Positions 28,449 through 36,823 of a DNA stretch of 64,000 nucleotides are shown here, piece after piece; positions within the stretch are counted from its first letter, which is position 1; each line of letters begins with the position of its first letter. Below the pieces are notes generated by a model that was given only the letters and a program-made list of their open reading frames with translations, had not been told where the DNA came from and searched no databases. The DNA is from Rhodobacterales bacterium RIFCSPHIGHO2_02_FULL_62_130 (GTDB lineage Bacteria > Pseudomonadota > Alphaproteobacteria > Rhodobacterales > Rhodobacteraceae): positions 20,320-84,319 of the forward strand of contig MHZT01000030.1 in the NCBI GenBank assembly GCA_001828855.1. The letters are read 5' to 3'. The position numbers and the translations under genes are program-made.

Positions 28449-29354
28449 TCACCAGTTATCCGGCCCTTTGTCGATATAGCGACGCGCCAGAAAGTCGATA
28501 AAGGCCCGCACCTTGGGCTGCGTGAACCGCCCCGGCGGATAGACCGCATAGATGCCCAGCGTTTCCACCGGCAGGCCCGCAATCGCCTCTTCCACCAGCC
28601 CCTGCTTCATCGCATCGGCGTAAAGGAAGGACGGCAGGTAAGCGATGCCCAGCCCCGAAATCGCGGCGTTCAACAGGCTTTGCCCGTCATTCACCGTCAG
28701 CCAACCCGCCGTGCGGACCTGACGCTTTTCACCCGAGGGCGCGGTGACTTTCCAGACGTTGCCATTGGCTTGGTTCGAATAATGCAGCAGCTTGTGGTCG
28801 TTCAGATCGTCGATCTTCATCGGCCGGCCATATTTCTGGAAATAGGACGGCGACCCGATCATCCGCTTGGTGGTGTCGGTCAGCTTGCGGGCGCGCAAGC
28901 TGCTGTCCTCCAGATCACCCACACGGATCGCAAGATCAAAGCCTTCGCTGATCAACTCGACATAACGGTTGTTCAGCACCATGTTCACGGTGATATCTGG
29001 GTATTCCAGCAGGAAATCCCCCAGAATGGGCGACAACAGGTTCACCCCGAAATCGGTGGCCACCGAAATCCGCAGCAGACCCGAGGGGGCCGACTGCATG
29101 GATGTGACCAGCGCATCCGCTTCGCCTGCGTCATTCAGCACGCGGCGGGCGCGGTCGTAATAGGCCAGTCCGATCTCGGTCGGGCTGACGCGGCGGGTCG
29201 TGCGGTTCAGCAGCCGCGCCCCAAGGCGCGCCTCAAGGGCCGAGACGTGTTTCGAAACGGCAGATTTCGAAATCCCCATCTTTTTGGCCGCATCAGTAAA
29301 GCCGCCTTGGTCCACCACGGTGGCGAAGGCTTCCATTTCAGTCAATCGGTCCAT
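28449..29354 (-). CDS. LysR-family transcriptional regulator
   Basis: The 301-residue product has the N-terminal winged helix-turn-helix (MEAFATVVDQGGFTDAAKKMGISKSAVSKHVSALE region, residues 7-41) and a LysR substrate-binding domain. The start is placed at MDRLTEMEAF (29354), with ATG 29366 as an alternative. No gene lies divergently next to it, so its target is not apparent; it is convergent with the OmpA gene and 139 bp downstream of the IclR regulator. Confidence 0.9.
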   Translation of the reverse strand: MDRLTEMEAFATVVDQGGFTDAAKKMGISKSAVSKHVSALEARLGARLLNRTTRRVSPTEIGLAYYDRARRVLNDAGEADALVTSMQSAPSGLLRISVATDFGVNLLSPILGDFLLEYPDITVNMVLNNRYVELISEGFDLAIRVGDLEDSSLRARKLTDTTKRMIGSPSYFQKYGRPMKIDDLNDHKLLHYSNQANGNVWKVTAPSGEKRQVRTAGWLTVNDGQSLLNAAISGLGIAYLPSFLYADAMKQGLVEEAIAGLPVETLGIYAVYPPGRFTQPKVRAFIDFLARRYIDKGPDNW

Positions 29355-29493
29355 TGTTTTCCCCAAGCGAGCAGAGCTGGTTGATGGACCCTTATTGATC
29401 TTGAAATCAGGCAGGATCGGGGCGCAAGCGCGACCTATCCGCGGTATTATGGGAAATCGTCGCTTCTGTGGAAACAGGATTGGCGGGGCAGGG

Positions 29494-30252
29494 TCAGCGC
29501 AAAACCTTCCGCAACTCGGCCTGAATCGCCCTTAAAGCCGGTAGATAGCGCGATTCCAGCGCCTCGGGCGCTTCGGCCCGCGCAGGCAGGCCAAGGTTCA
29601 GCGCCGCCACAACCCGCCCGCGTGCATCCAGTATCGGCACGGCGATGGACCGCAGCCCGATCTCTACTTCCTGATCAATCACCGCGAATCCCTGCCCGCG
29701 CACCTGCGCGATCCGCTGCATTACCGCCTCGGGGTCGGTGACAGTAAACTCTGTCCGCGCCTGCAAAGGACGCGCCGCCAGCAACAGCGCCACCTCTGCT
29801 TCCGGCAGTGCCGCCAGCAAAACCCGCCCCATCGAGGTGCAAAACGCAGGCAGCCGCGAGCCGGGCATCAGCGAGATCGACATCACCTTCCGCTGTGACG
29901 CGCGGGCGATGTAAACAATCTCGTCCCCGTCCAGAATGGAAACCGACGAGCTTTCGCCCAAGGTTTCTGACAGCTTGTCCAGCCAGGGCTGCACCATCTG
30001 GGGCAGGGGCATCGTCGCCAGACAGGCCGTGCCAAGCCGCAGCACGCGGGGCGTCAGGGTAAAGAACTTGCCGTCATAATCGGCATAGCCCAGATGCGCC
30101 AAAGTCAGCAGACAGCGCCGTGCGGTGGCGCGGTCCAGCCCAGAGGCCGCCGAAACCTCGGCAATCGACTGGCGCGGGTGGTCTGCGGTGAAGGTTTCAA
30201 TCACCGCCAGCCCCTTGGCCAGCCCCCCCATCGTGTCGCGCGCTGTGATCAT
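29494..30252 (-). CDS. IclR-family regulator of the PcaR/PcaU/PobR type
   Basis: The 252-residue protein has an N-terminal winged helix-turn-helix (QSIAEVSAASGLDRATARRC region, residues about 28-48) and an IclR effector domain with ISLMPGSRLPAFCTSMGRVLLA, the hallmark of the beta-ketoadipate subgroup. It is transcribed divergently from pcaI across 106 bp that contain a perfect 12-bp inverted repeat. It probably senses a pathway intermediate such as beta-ketoadipate and controls pcaIJF and itself; this is inferred from position and family. Confidence 0.9.
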   Translation of the reverse strand: MITARDTMGGLAKGLAVIETFTADHPRQSIAEVSAASGLDRATARRCLLTLAHLGYADYDGKFFTLTPRVLRLGTACLATMPLPQMVQPWLDKLSETLGESSSVSILDGDEIVYIARASQRKVMSISLMPGSRLPAFCTSMGRVLLAALPEAEVALLLAARPLQARTEFTVTDPEAVMQRIAQVRGQGFAVIDQEVEIGLRSIAVPILDARGRVVAALNLGLPARAEAPEALESRYLPALRAIQAELRKVLR

Positions 30253-30261
30253 CGGCCTGCC

Positions 30262-30298
30262 TTGTGCGATATGTCAACAAATAATGCATATCGCACAA
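30262..30298. promoter_or_regulatory. Candidate IclR-family operator before pcaI
   Basis: Perfect 12-bp inverted repeat, TTGTGCGATATG (30262-30273) and CATATCGCACAA (30287-30298), separated by 13 bp, in the divergent gap between the IclR gene and pcaI. It is positioned where both promoters must lie. Confidence 0.75.
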
Positions 30299-30358
30299 AA
30301 TCAGTAGACCGGAAAGCCCCCTCTGCCTATCTGGACGATAAGGAAATCGGAGAATCCC

Positions 30359-31096
30359 ATGGACAAGACAGTTTCCAACCTGCCTGCCGCCGTTGCCGCC
30401 ATCCCTGATGGGGCCACGGTGATGATCGGCGGCTTTGGCGGATCGGGCGCACCGATCGAGTTGATTCACGCCCTGATTGACCGCTTTGTTGCCACCGGCC
30501 ATCCCAAAGACCTGACCGTGGTGAACAACAACGCGGGCAACGGCCATATCGGCCTCGCCGCCCTGATCGAACAGGGCATGGTGCGGAAACTGATCTGTTC
30601 CTTCCCGCGATCCGCCGATCCGGTGGTGTTTACGGAAATGTATCTGGCGGGAAAGATTGAGTTGGAACTGGTCCCGCAGGGCACCTTGGCCGAACGGATC
30701 AGGGCAGGGGGCGCGGGTATTCCGGCGTTTTACACCCCCACCGCCTATGGCACCGATCTGGCCAAGGGCAAGAAGATCGAGGAATTTGACGGCCGCCCCT
30801 ATGTGCAGGAACGCTGGCTGAAGGCCGATTTCGCATTGGTCAAGGCGCATGCTGGCGATACCCATGGCAACCTGACCTACAACAAGGCCGCGCGGAACTT
30901 TAACCCGCTGATGTGCAGCGCCGCTGCCGTGACCATCGTTCAGGTGTCGGAACTGGTGGCACCCGGAGCGATTGACCCCGAACACGTCATCACCCCCGGC
31001 ATCTTTGTGCAGTCCGTGGTGCATGTCCCGAACCCGCAGCAGGAAGAAACCCTTAACCGCGCCAATGCCGTCTATTCGGGAGCCGTTCAGCCATGA
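30359..31096 (+). CDS. pcaI: 3-oxoadipate CoA-transferase subunit A
   Basis: Alpha subunit of the succinyl-CoA:3-oxoadipate CoA-transferase, activating beta-ketoadipate in protocatechuate/catechol degradation. The 245-residue product has GGFGGSGAPIELIHAL near residue 23, ending close to the family's conserved first-subunit pattern, and VVNNNAGNGHIGLAALIE. The next gene, pcaJ, begins within its stop. It could in principle act on acetoacetate (ScoA-like), but pcaF and the PcaR-type regulator next to it favour the beta-ketoadipate role. Confidence 0.93.
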   Translation: MDKTVSNLPAAVAAIPDGATVMIGGFGGSGAPIELIHALIDRFVATGHPKDLTVVNNNAGNGHIGLAALIEQGMVRKLICSFPRSADPVVFTEMYLAGKIELELVPQGTLAERIRAGGAGIPAFYTPTAYGTDLAKGKKIEEFDGRPYVQERWLKADFALVKAHAGDTHGNLTYNKAARNFNPLMCSAAAVTIVQVSELVAPGAIDPEHVITPGIFVQSVVHVPNPQQEETLNRANAVYSGAVQP

Positions 31097-31764
31097 CCCA
31101 GAAACTCTCAAACGCGCAAATCGCATGGCGCGCGGCGCAGGACATTGCCGACGGGGCCTATGTCAACCTTGGCATCGGCTTCCCCGAGATGGTCGCCCAA
31201 TATCAGCCCGCGGGTCGGCAAGCGATTTTCCACACCGAAAACGGCATCCTCGATTTCGGGGAATCCCCTGCGAAGGGGTCCGAGGATTGGGACCTTATCA
31301 ACGCCGGCAAAAAGGCCGTCACGCTGAACCCCGGTGCTGCCTTCTTCCACCATGCCGACAGCTTTGCGATGGTGCGGGGCGGGCATCTCGATGTGGCAAT
31401 CCTTGGTGCCTATCAGGTTGCACAGAACGGCGATCTGGCAAACTGGTCCACGGGGCCGAAGGGCGTTCCCGCCGTTGGCGGCGCGATGGACCTTGTTCAC
31501 GGGGCCAAGCGCGTGGCGGTCATCACCGATCACGTCACCAAGGACGGCAAGCCGAAACTGCTTGAGTCTTGCACGCTGCCGCTTACGGGTGTGGGTTGCG
31601 TGACCCGCATCTATACCAGCCTTGCGGTGATCGACATTCAGGACAGCCGCTTTGTGCTGATCGAAAAGCTGCCCAGCCTGTCGCTGGCAGACCTTCAAGC
31701 CGTCACAGGGGCCGAACTGCTGGTCAAGGCCCCCTTCGCTGACCTTATCGTGCCGGAGCTTTGA
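31093..31764 (+). CDS. pcaJ: 3-oxoadipate CoA-transferase subunit B
   Basis: Beta subunit of the same CoA-transferase, carrying the catalytic glutamate in the motif HTENGILDFG (about residues 44-53). The 223-residue length and NLGIGFPEMVAQY opening match subunit B. It overlaps pcaI by 4 bp and precedes pcaF by one base, so stoichiometric production of both subunits is likely. Confidence 0.93.
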   Translation: MTQKLSNAQIAWRAAQDIADGAYVNLGIGFPEMVAQYQPAGRQAIFHTENGILDFGESPAKGSEDWDLINAGKKAVTLNPGAAFFHHADSFAMVRGGHLDVAILGAYQVAQNGDLANWSTGPKGVPAVGGAMDLVHGAKRVAVITDHVTKDGKPKLLESCTLPLTGVGCVTRIYTSLAVIDIQDSRFVLIEKLPSLSLADLQAVTGAELLVKAPFADLIVPEL

Positions 31765-31765
31765 C

Positions 31766-32968
31766 ATGACCGACGTTTTCATCTGCGACTACATCCGCAC
31801 CCCGATTGGCCGCTTCGGCGGCAGCCTGTCGTCAGTCCGCGCCGACGATCTGGGCGCTGTGCCGCTGCGTGCGCTGATGGCGCGCAATGCGGGCATTGAT
31901 TGGGAGGCGGTGGACGATGTGATCTTCGGCTGCGCCAATCAGGCAGGCGAGGATAACCGCAACGTCGCCCGCATGTCGGCGCTGCTGGCCGGTCTGCCTG
32001 TTTCGGTCACCGGCACCACGATCAACCGTCTGTGCGGGTCGGGCATGGATGCGGTTCTGGCCGCCGCGCGCCAGATCAAGGCGGGCGAGGCCGATCTGAT
32101 GATCGCGGGCGGTGTGGAATCCATGTCGCGCGCGCCCTTCGTGATGCCCAAGGCGGACACCGCCTTTTCCCGCAACGCCGAGATTTACGACACCACCATC
32201 GGCTGGCGCTTTGTGAACCCCGCGATGAAGGCGCAATACGGCGTCGATTCCATGCCCGAAACCGGCGAGAACGTGGCCGAGGATTTCAACATCAGCCGCG
32301 CCGATCAGGATGCCTTTGCGCTGCGCTCGCAGGCCAAAGCCTCCGAAGCGCAGGCCAATGGCCGCCTTGCCCGCGAGATTACCGCCGTAACCATCCCCCA
32401 GCGCAAGGGTGATGCGGTTGTGGTGGACAAGGACGAACACCCCCGCGCCACCACGATGGAGGCTTTGGCGAAACTGGGCACCCCTTTCCGCAAGGGCGGT
32501 TCGGTGACGGCAGGCAATGCCAGCGGCGTCAATGACGGTGCGGCGGCGCTGATCCTCGCCAGTGCCGAGGCTGTGCGGAAATACGGCCTGACCCCCATCG
32601 CCCGCGTCCTAGGCGGTGCTACCGTAGGCGTCGCCCCGCGCATCATGGGGTTCGGCCCCGCGCCCGCGTCCAAGAAACTGATGGCGCGGCTGGGCCTGAC
32701 CCAAGCCGATTTCGACGTGATCGAGCTGAACGAGGCCTTCGCCAGCCAAGGCCTTGCCACCCTGCGCGATCTGGGCATTGCCGATGACGATGCCCGCGTG
32801 AACCCCAACGGCGGCGCGATTGCGCTGGGCCATCCGCTGGGCATGTCGGGCGCGCGCATCACCGGAACGGCGGCGCTGCAACTGCAACTGGGCGGAGGCA
32901 AGCGGTCGCTTTCGACCATGTGCATCGGTGTTGGCCAAGGCATTGCCATCGCGCTGGAGCGGGTCTGA
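31766..32968 (+). CDS. pcaF: 3-oxoadipyl-CoA thiolase
   Basis: Cleaves 3-oxoadipyl-CoA with CoA into succinyl-CoA and acetyl-CoA, the last step of the beta-ketoadipate pathway. The 400-residue thiolase has the acyl-accepting Cys90 in NRLCGSGMDAV, the histidine in ALGHPLGMSGAR near residue 353 and the second active-site cysteine in STMCIGVGQG near 385. The N-terminus (MTDVFICDYIRTPIGRFGG) is typical of PcaF/PaaJ, so it could equally serve phenylacetate degradation. A hairpin follows the stop. Confidence 0.93.
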   Translation: MTDVFICDYIRTPIGRFGGSLSSVRADDLGAVPLRALMARNAGIDWEAVDDVIFGCANQAGEDNRNVARMSALLAGLPVSVTGTTINRLCGSGMDAVLAAARQIKAGEADLMIAGGVESMSRAPFVMPKADTAFSRNAEIYDTTIGWRFVNPAMKAQYGVDSMPETGENVAEDFNISRADQDAFALRSQAKASEAQANGRLAREITAVTIPQRKGDAVVVDKDEHPRATTMEALAKLGTPFRKGGSVTAGNASGVNDGAAALILASAEAVRKYGLTPIARVLGGATVGVAPRIMGFGPAPASKKLMARLGLTQADFDVIELNEAFASQGLATLRDLGIADDDARVNPNGGAIALGHPLGMSGARITGTAALQLQLGGGKRSLSTMCIGVGQGIAIALERV

Positions 32969-32980
32969 GTCCGGCGCAGG

Positions 32981-33002
32981 CTGATCCCGATATCGGGGTC
33001 AG
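32981..33002. terminator. Hairpin between convergent pcaF and hpaR
   Basis: Nine-base stem CTGATCCCG / CGGGGTCAG with one wobble pair and an ATAT loop. It fills the 30-bp convergent gap and touches the hpaR stop. It lacks a T-tract but is the only candidate terminator for either gene. Confidence 0.5.
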
Positions 33003-33487
33003 TCCTGTTCGGGTGGCGGTGCTGCGTCCACGCCCAACTCGGTCAGATCGATCAGCATCTCGATCAACTGCCCCAAGCGATCGGCCCCGTAATCCGCTTC
33101 AAGCTGGCGGTAGATCGCGGCGCTGTCGGGGCTGGCCTTGACCAGCAATTCCCGCCCCTTCGGTGCGATGGACAGCAACACGCGCCGCCCGTCGGTTGCA
33201 TCCTTGGCGCGCGCGATCAAACCGCGATCCGTCATGGCGCGGATCATCCGCGTCAACGAAGGCGCAAGGATATTCGCCCGCGCCGCCACCTCGGTTGCGT
33301 CCAGTTGATCCACCTCGGCCAGCACCCGCACCACGCGCCATTGCTGTTCGTTGATGTCATGCTCGGCCAAAAGCGGGCGAAACCGGCTCATCACCGCTTC
33401 GCGCGCCCGCAAAAGCGCCATAGGAAGCGAGTGGCGGGTGTCACGGGGCTGGGGTTGTGTATCGTTCTGCATGGCCTGAGTATCCAT
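32999..33487 (-). CDS. hpaR: HpaR-type MarR-family repressor of homoprotocatechuate degradation
   Basis: The 162-residue product has RDTRHSLPMALLRAREAVMSRFRPLL, the characteristic start of HpaR, and a MarR winged helix around residues 55-105 (LDATEVAARANILAPSLTRMI region, then DGRRVLLSIAPKG). In enterobacteria HpaR represses the hpa meta-cleavage operon. Here it is divergent from hpaF-hpaI with an 85-bp gap containing a small palindrome, which supports the same role. ATG 33472 is an alternative start. Confidence 0.9.
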   Translation of the reverse strand: MDTQAMQNDTQPQPRDTRHSLPMALLRAREAVMSRFRPLLAEHDINEQQWRVVRVLAEVDQLDATEVAARANILAPSLTRMIRAMTDRGLIARAKDATDGRRVLLSIAPKGRELLVKASPDSAAIYRQLEADYGADRLGQLIEMLIDLTELGVDAAPPPEQD

Positions 33488-33545
33488 GTTGCCCCGCCGC
33501 GCGCAAGCAGGCTGCGCGGGTCGCTTGACGTGGCGTGAAATATCA

Positions 33546-33557
33546 TTAACCTGTTAA
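33546..33557. promoter_or_regulatory. Candidate HpaR operator
   Basis: Perfect palindrome TTAACCTGTTAA centred 22 bases upstream of the hpaF start, in the hpaR-hpaF divergent region. Its AT-rich TTAAC half-site and position, overlapping the expected hpaF promoter/leader, suit a MarR repressor site. Confidence 0.5.
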
Positions 33558-33572
33558 GTGATTGGAGAGCCT

Positions 33573-33953
33573 ATGCCACATCTGACCATAGACTATTCGC
33601 AGAACACCGTTTCGAATTTCGACGCGCTTTGCGTCCTGCTGCACGGGGTCTTGCTGCAATCGGGATTGTTCGAACTGGGCGCGATCCGCGTGCGCGCCCG
33701 CGCCTGCCCGCAGTATGCGGTGGCAGACCGGCTGCCTGAAAACGCCTTTGCCGATATGATCCTGCGGATCGGCAAGGGACGCTCTGACGCCGAAAAGCAA
33801 GCGGTCGGGGCGGCGCTGATGCAGGCTGCCGAGGCGCATTTCGCCCCGCTTCTGGCCCGCCCACACTTTGCCCTGTCGCTTGAAGTGCAAGAGATTTCCG
33901 CGCCACTTAGCTGGAAAACCAATGCCATCCACCCGCGCTTGCGGCAAAACTGA
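33573..33953 (+). CDS. hpaF: 5-carboxymethyl-2-hydroxymuconate isomerase
   Basis: Isomerises 5-carboxymethyl-2-hydroxymuconate in the homoprotocatechuate meta-cleavage pathway. The 126-residue product starts MPHLTIDYSQN, with Pro2 exposed as the expected N-terminal catalytic proline of this tautomerase-like family, and ends EISAPLSWKTNAIHPRL, a conserved tail. The ATG at 33573 follows GGAGAG; an upstream ATG at 33558 would mask Pro2. hpaI follows after 24 bp. Confidence 0.92.
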   Translation: MPHLTIDYSQNTVSNFDALCVLLHGVLLQSGLFELGAIRVRARACPQYAVADRLPENAFADMILRIGKGRSDAEKQAVGAALMQAAEAHFAPLLARPHFALSLEVQEISAPLSWKTNAIHPRLRQN

Positions 33954-33977
33954 CGCCATCGTCGCAAAGGAATCACC

Positions 33978-34745
33978 ATGCCCGCCCCGAAGAACCACCT
34001 GAAAGTCGCCCTTGCCGCCAAGCGCCCGCAATATGGGCTGTGGCTGAACCTTGCCAGCGCCTATTCCGCCGAGGCTTTGGCGGGCGCGGGCTATGACTGG
34101 CTGCTGATCGACGGGGAACACGGGCCGAACGCCATTCCCGATATGCTGGCGCAGGCACAAACCATCGGCACGCGCTGCAATGTCGTGGTGCGCCCGCCTG
34201 TGGGCGAGGTGCGGATGATCAAGCAGATCCTTGATCTGGGCGTGCAGACAATTCTGGTGCCGATGATCGAAACCGCCGAGCATGCGGCGCAAATGGTCGC
34301 CGCCATGCACTATCCGCCGAAAGGCACGCGCGGGGTGGGTGCGGCGGTGGCGCGGGCGTCGGATTTCGGGCGAATCACCGATTACCTGACCACCGCCAAC
34401 GCCGAAACCTGCCTGATCCTGCAACTGGAAAGCCGCGCCGGTCTGGCCGCGCTGCCCGCCATTCTGGAGATGGAGGGCGTGGACGGTGTGTTCATCGGCC
34501 CCTCTGATCTGGCCGCCGACATGGGCTTTCCCGGCAATACCGCCGCGCCCGAGGTTCAGAGTGCCATCGACACCGCCCTGCGCGCCATCATCGCCAGCGG
34601 CAAATCGGCGGGCATCCTGACCTTCGATCCCGCCGCCGCCGCGCGGTATCGTGATATGGGCGTCACCTTTATCGGCGTCGGAGGCGATATTGCGATTCTG
34701 GTGAAAGGCGCTGCGGCCCTTGTTCAGAAAGTGCGCGAAAGCTGA
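33978..34745 (+). CDS. hpaI: 4-hydroxy-2-oxoheptanedioate aldolase
   Basis: Class II aldolase that splits 4-hydroxy-2-oxoheptane-1,7-dioate into pyruvate and succinic semialdehyde. The 255-residue product has GLWLNLASAYSAEALAGAGYDWLLIDGEHGP near the start with the conserved histidine, LQLESRAGLAAL with the metal-binding glutamate and GVFIGPSDLAADMG with the metal-binding aspartate. Members of this family are promiscuous for aldehydes. Its end overlaps nagA on the other strand by 22 bp. Confidence 0.92.
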   Translation: MPAPKNHLKVALAAKRPQYGLWLNLASAYSAEALAGAGYDWLLIDGEHGPNAIPDMLAQAQTIGTRCNVVVRPPVGEVRMIKQILDLGVQTILVPMIETAEHAAQMVAAMHYPPKGTRGVGAAVARASDFGRITDYLTTANAETCLILQLESRAGLAALPAILEMEGVDGVFIGPSDLAADMGFPGNTAAPEVQSAIDTALRAIIASGKSAGILTFDPAAAARYRDMGVTFIGVGGDIAILVKGAAALVQKVRES

Positions 34746-35860
34746 TCGGCGCAGGTGCCGCTTGGCATCATATCCGGCCCCAGAACCAGCAGATCGGCGG
34801 CATCGCGGTCAACGATCTGCGCCAGCTCCGGCGCAGATATCAGCGTCGCCGGAACTGTCACCGCCATCCGCAATGCGGCCTGCGGTGCAATCCCCAGCAC
34901 CCGCACCAAGCGCGCCACGCTTTCGGCCATCGTCACATGCGCGCCGGCAAGCGACCCTTCGGCATTGACCAGCATGCCGTCCACCAGCCGGATTTTCTGC
35001 CCGTAAAGCACAAAACTATCCGATCCGCCCACCGTCGCCATCGCATCCGACACCAGAAACATCCGGTCGGGCAGGGGCCGCGCGCGGATCGCCAGCCCCA
35101 GCATCGCATCCGAAACATGATGCCCGTCGCAGATGAACCCGCAATAAGCCCCGGAGTTGATCGCAGCCCCCGTCATCCCCGGTGCGCGGCCCAACATCGG
35201 TGACATGGCATTGAAAAGATGGGTGAAACAGCTTGCACCCTCGGTCAGCGCGGCCTGCACGGCCTCGGCTGTGGCATCGCTATGGCCCAAGGACACGATC
35301 GCGCCCAAAGCCACAAGCGCTGCGATCTGCCCCGGCTGCACGGCTTCGGGTGCAAGGGTGATCTTCACCGTGATCCCAGCGGCGCGCAGCCGCGCGACAT
35401 GGGCCATTGTGGTGCTGTCCAGCGGGCGCAGATGGGCGGCGGCATGGGTGCCACGGCGCGCAAGGCTTATGTGCGGGCCTTCGATATGCAGACCAAGAAT
35501 CCCCTGCATGCCCTTGGCCGCAATGGCCGCCTCGACAGCCGCCGCCAAAACCTCGGGCCTGTCGGTGATAACGGTCGGCAGCACGCCCACCGTGCCAAAG
35601 CGCCGGTGCGCGGCGGCAATGATCTGCATGGCGGCCGGACTGGGGTCGCTGTTAAGCAAAGCATCGCCGCCCCCGTTAACCTGCAGATCAAGATATCCGG
35701 GCGTCACGATCCCCCCGACGATGTGACGCCTTGCCCCATCGGGCAAATCCGCAATGCCGCACAGCCCTTGCACCCGCCCGTCAACAAGCCCAAGCGCCAT
35801 GCCTGACCGCAGAGTTTGGCCGTCAAAGACCTGATCGGGGCAAAGCCAATGCAGGCTCAT
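34724..35860 (-). CDS. nagA: N-acetylglucosamine-6-phosphate deacetylase
   Basis: Removes acetate from GlcNAc-6-P (or GalNAc-6-P) to give the amino-sugar phosphate. The 378-residue amidohydrolase has the family motifs GYLDLQVNGGG, HIEGPHIS with the metal-binding glutamate, SLGHSDA and THLFNAM with histidines, and LVSDAMATVG with the catalytic aspartate. It is the last gene of the leftward operon, 51 bp after the kinase gene. Confidence 0.94.
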   Translation of the reverse strand: MSLHWLCPDQVFDGQTLRSGMALGLVDGRVQGLCGIADLPDGARRHIVGGIVTPGYLDLQVNGGGDALLNSDPSPAAMQIIAAAHRRFGTVGVLPTVITDRPEVLAAAVEAAIAAKGMQGILGLHIEGPHISLARRGTHAAAHLRPLDSTTMAHVARLRAAGITVKITLAPEAVQPGQIAALVALGAIVSLGHSDATAEAVQAALTEGASCFTHLFNAMSPMLGRAPGMTGAAINSGAYCGFICDGHHVSDAMLGLAIRARPLPDRMFLVSDAMATVGGSDSFVLYGQKIRLVDGMLVNAEGSLAGAHVTMAESVARLVRVLGIAPQAALRMAVTVPATLISAPELAQIVDRDAADLLVLGPDMMPSGTCADQLSRTF

Positions 35861-35911
35861 CCGTGCCGCTCCTTGCCAAGACTGTGGCGGGCGATGGCCT
35901 TGGCCGATAAA

Positions 35912-36823
35912 TCAGCCATGATCCCCCCTTGCCTGCAAGGCCGCAAAGGCCGCGCCGCGCGCGCCGCTGGCGTCGCCACCTTCGGCCAGACGCAGGGCAG
36001 GGATGCGAAAGCCCGCAAGTTGCGCGCGATCCAAGGCTGCGGACAAATCGTCGATGACGCCCTCGATATTGGACAGGCCGCCCCCCAGCACGATGCAGGC
36101 CGGATCGATGGTCAGGCACAGGGTCAGCAACATCTCGGCAAGCAGATCGCGCCAGATATTCCAGCATTCGGCGATGTCAGGCTCTGACTTCCGACGCGCG
36201 GCAATCTCTGCGGGCGTCAGATCACGACCGGTCTTGTGCCGCACAATCCGCGACAGACCCGGACCCGAGATCAATGTCTCGGTGCAGCCAATCCTCCCGC
36301 AGCCGCAGCGCAGGACAGGCAGCCCATGTGCCACGACCGGACCTGCCGCCAGCGCAAAATGGCCAAACTCGCCCCCCAAAGCCGCCTGACCTGCAAGCAG
36401 TCGTCCGTCAACCGCAACGCCGCCGCCAATACCTGTGCCGATAATCAACCCGATGGCCGGACTGCTGCCCCTTGCCGCGCCAAACACGGCTTCGGACAGG
36501 GTAAGCGCGCGACAATCGTTGATATATGTCACCGCGCGCCCTGCCGCCGCCGCGATATCTGCCGGAAAGGGCCGCCCCGTTGCGGACAGATTGGCCGTCA
36601 GTGCCAGTCCAGTGGCCGGATTGACCAATCCTGCCGCTGCGATGCCAATCGGCACCTCGCCGCTAAGTGAATCAATCCATGCGATCTGGTCTGCCATTGC
36701 GGCAACCAAAGCCTTGTAATCCTTGGGCGTTTCGACCCTGCGACGCGATGCCAAAGACCAGTCGGCATTGAAAATCTGCGCCTCGATCTTCGTGCCGCCA
36801 AGGTCGATCCCGCCCGCGATCAT
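35912..36823 (-). CDS. ROK-family sugar kinase (probable N-acetylglucosamine kinase)
   Basis: Phosphorylates a hexose at the 6-position with ATP. The 303-residue product begins with the phosphate-binding GGIDLGGTKIEAQIF, contains GTGIGGGV and GEFGHFAL, and has the zinc motif CGCGRIGCTE typical of ROK proteins. There is no DNA-binding N-terminal domain, so it is a kinase rather than a NagC-like repressor. The setting with nagA suggests GlcNAc or GalNAc as substrate (NagK role), meaning the sugar enters unphosphorylated. It overlaps the SIS gene by 4 bp. Confidence 0.9.
   Translation of the reverse strand: MIAGGIDLGGTKIEAQIFNADWSLASRRRVETPKDYKALVAAMADQIAWIDSLSGEVPIGIAAAGLVNPATGLALTANLSATGRPFPADIAAAAGRAVTYINDCRALTLSEAVFGAARGSSPAIGLIIGTGIGGGVAVDGRLLAGQAALGGEFGHFALAAGPVVAHGLPVLRCGCGRIGCTETLISGPGLSRIVRHKTGRDLTPAEIAARRKSEPDIAECWNIWRDLLAEMLLTLCLTIDPACIVLGGGLSNIEGVIDDLSAALDRAQLAGFRIPALRLAEGGDASGARGAAFAALQARGDHG

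Noticed and set aside
32981-33002. Operator for pcaF or hpaR
   Set aside because: It lies at the 3' ends of two convergent genes, so a terminator or chance hairpin is more likely than an operator.
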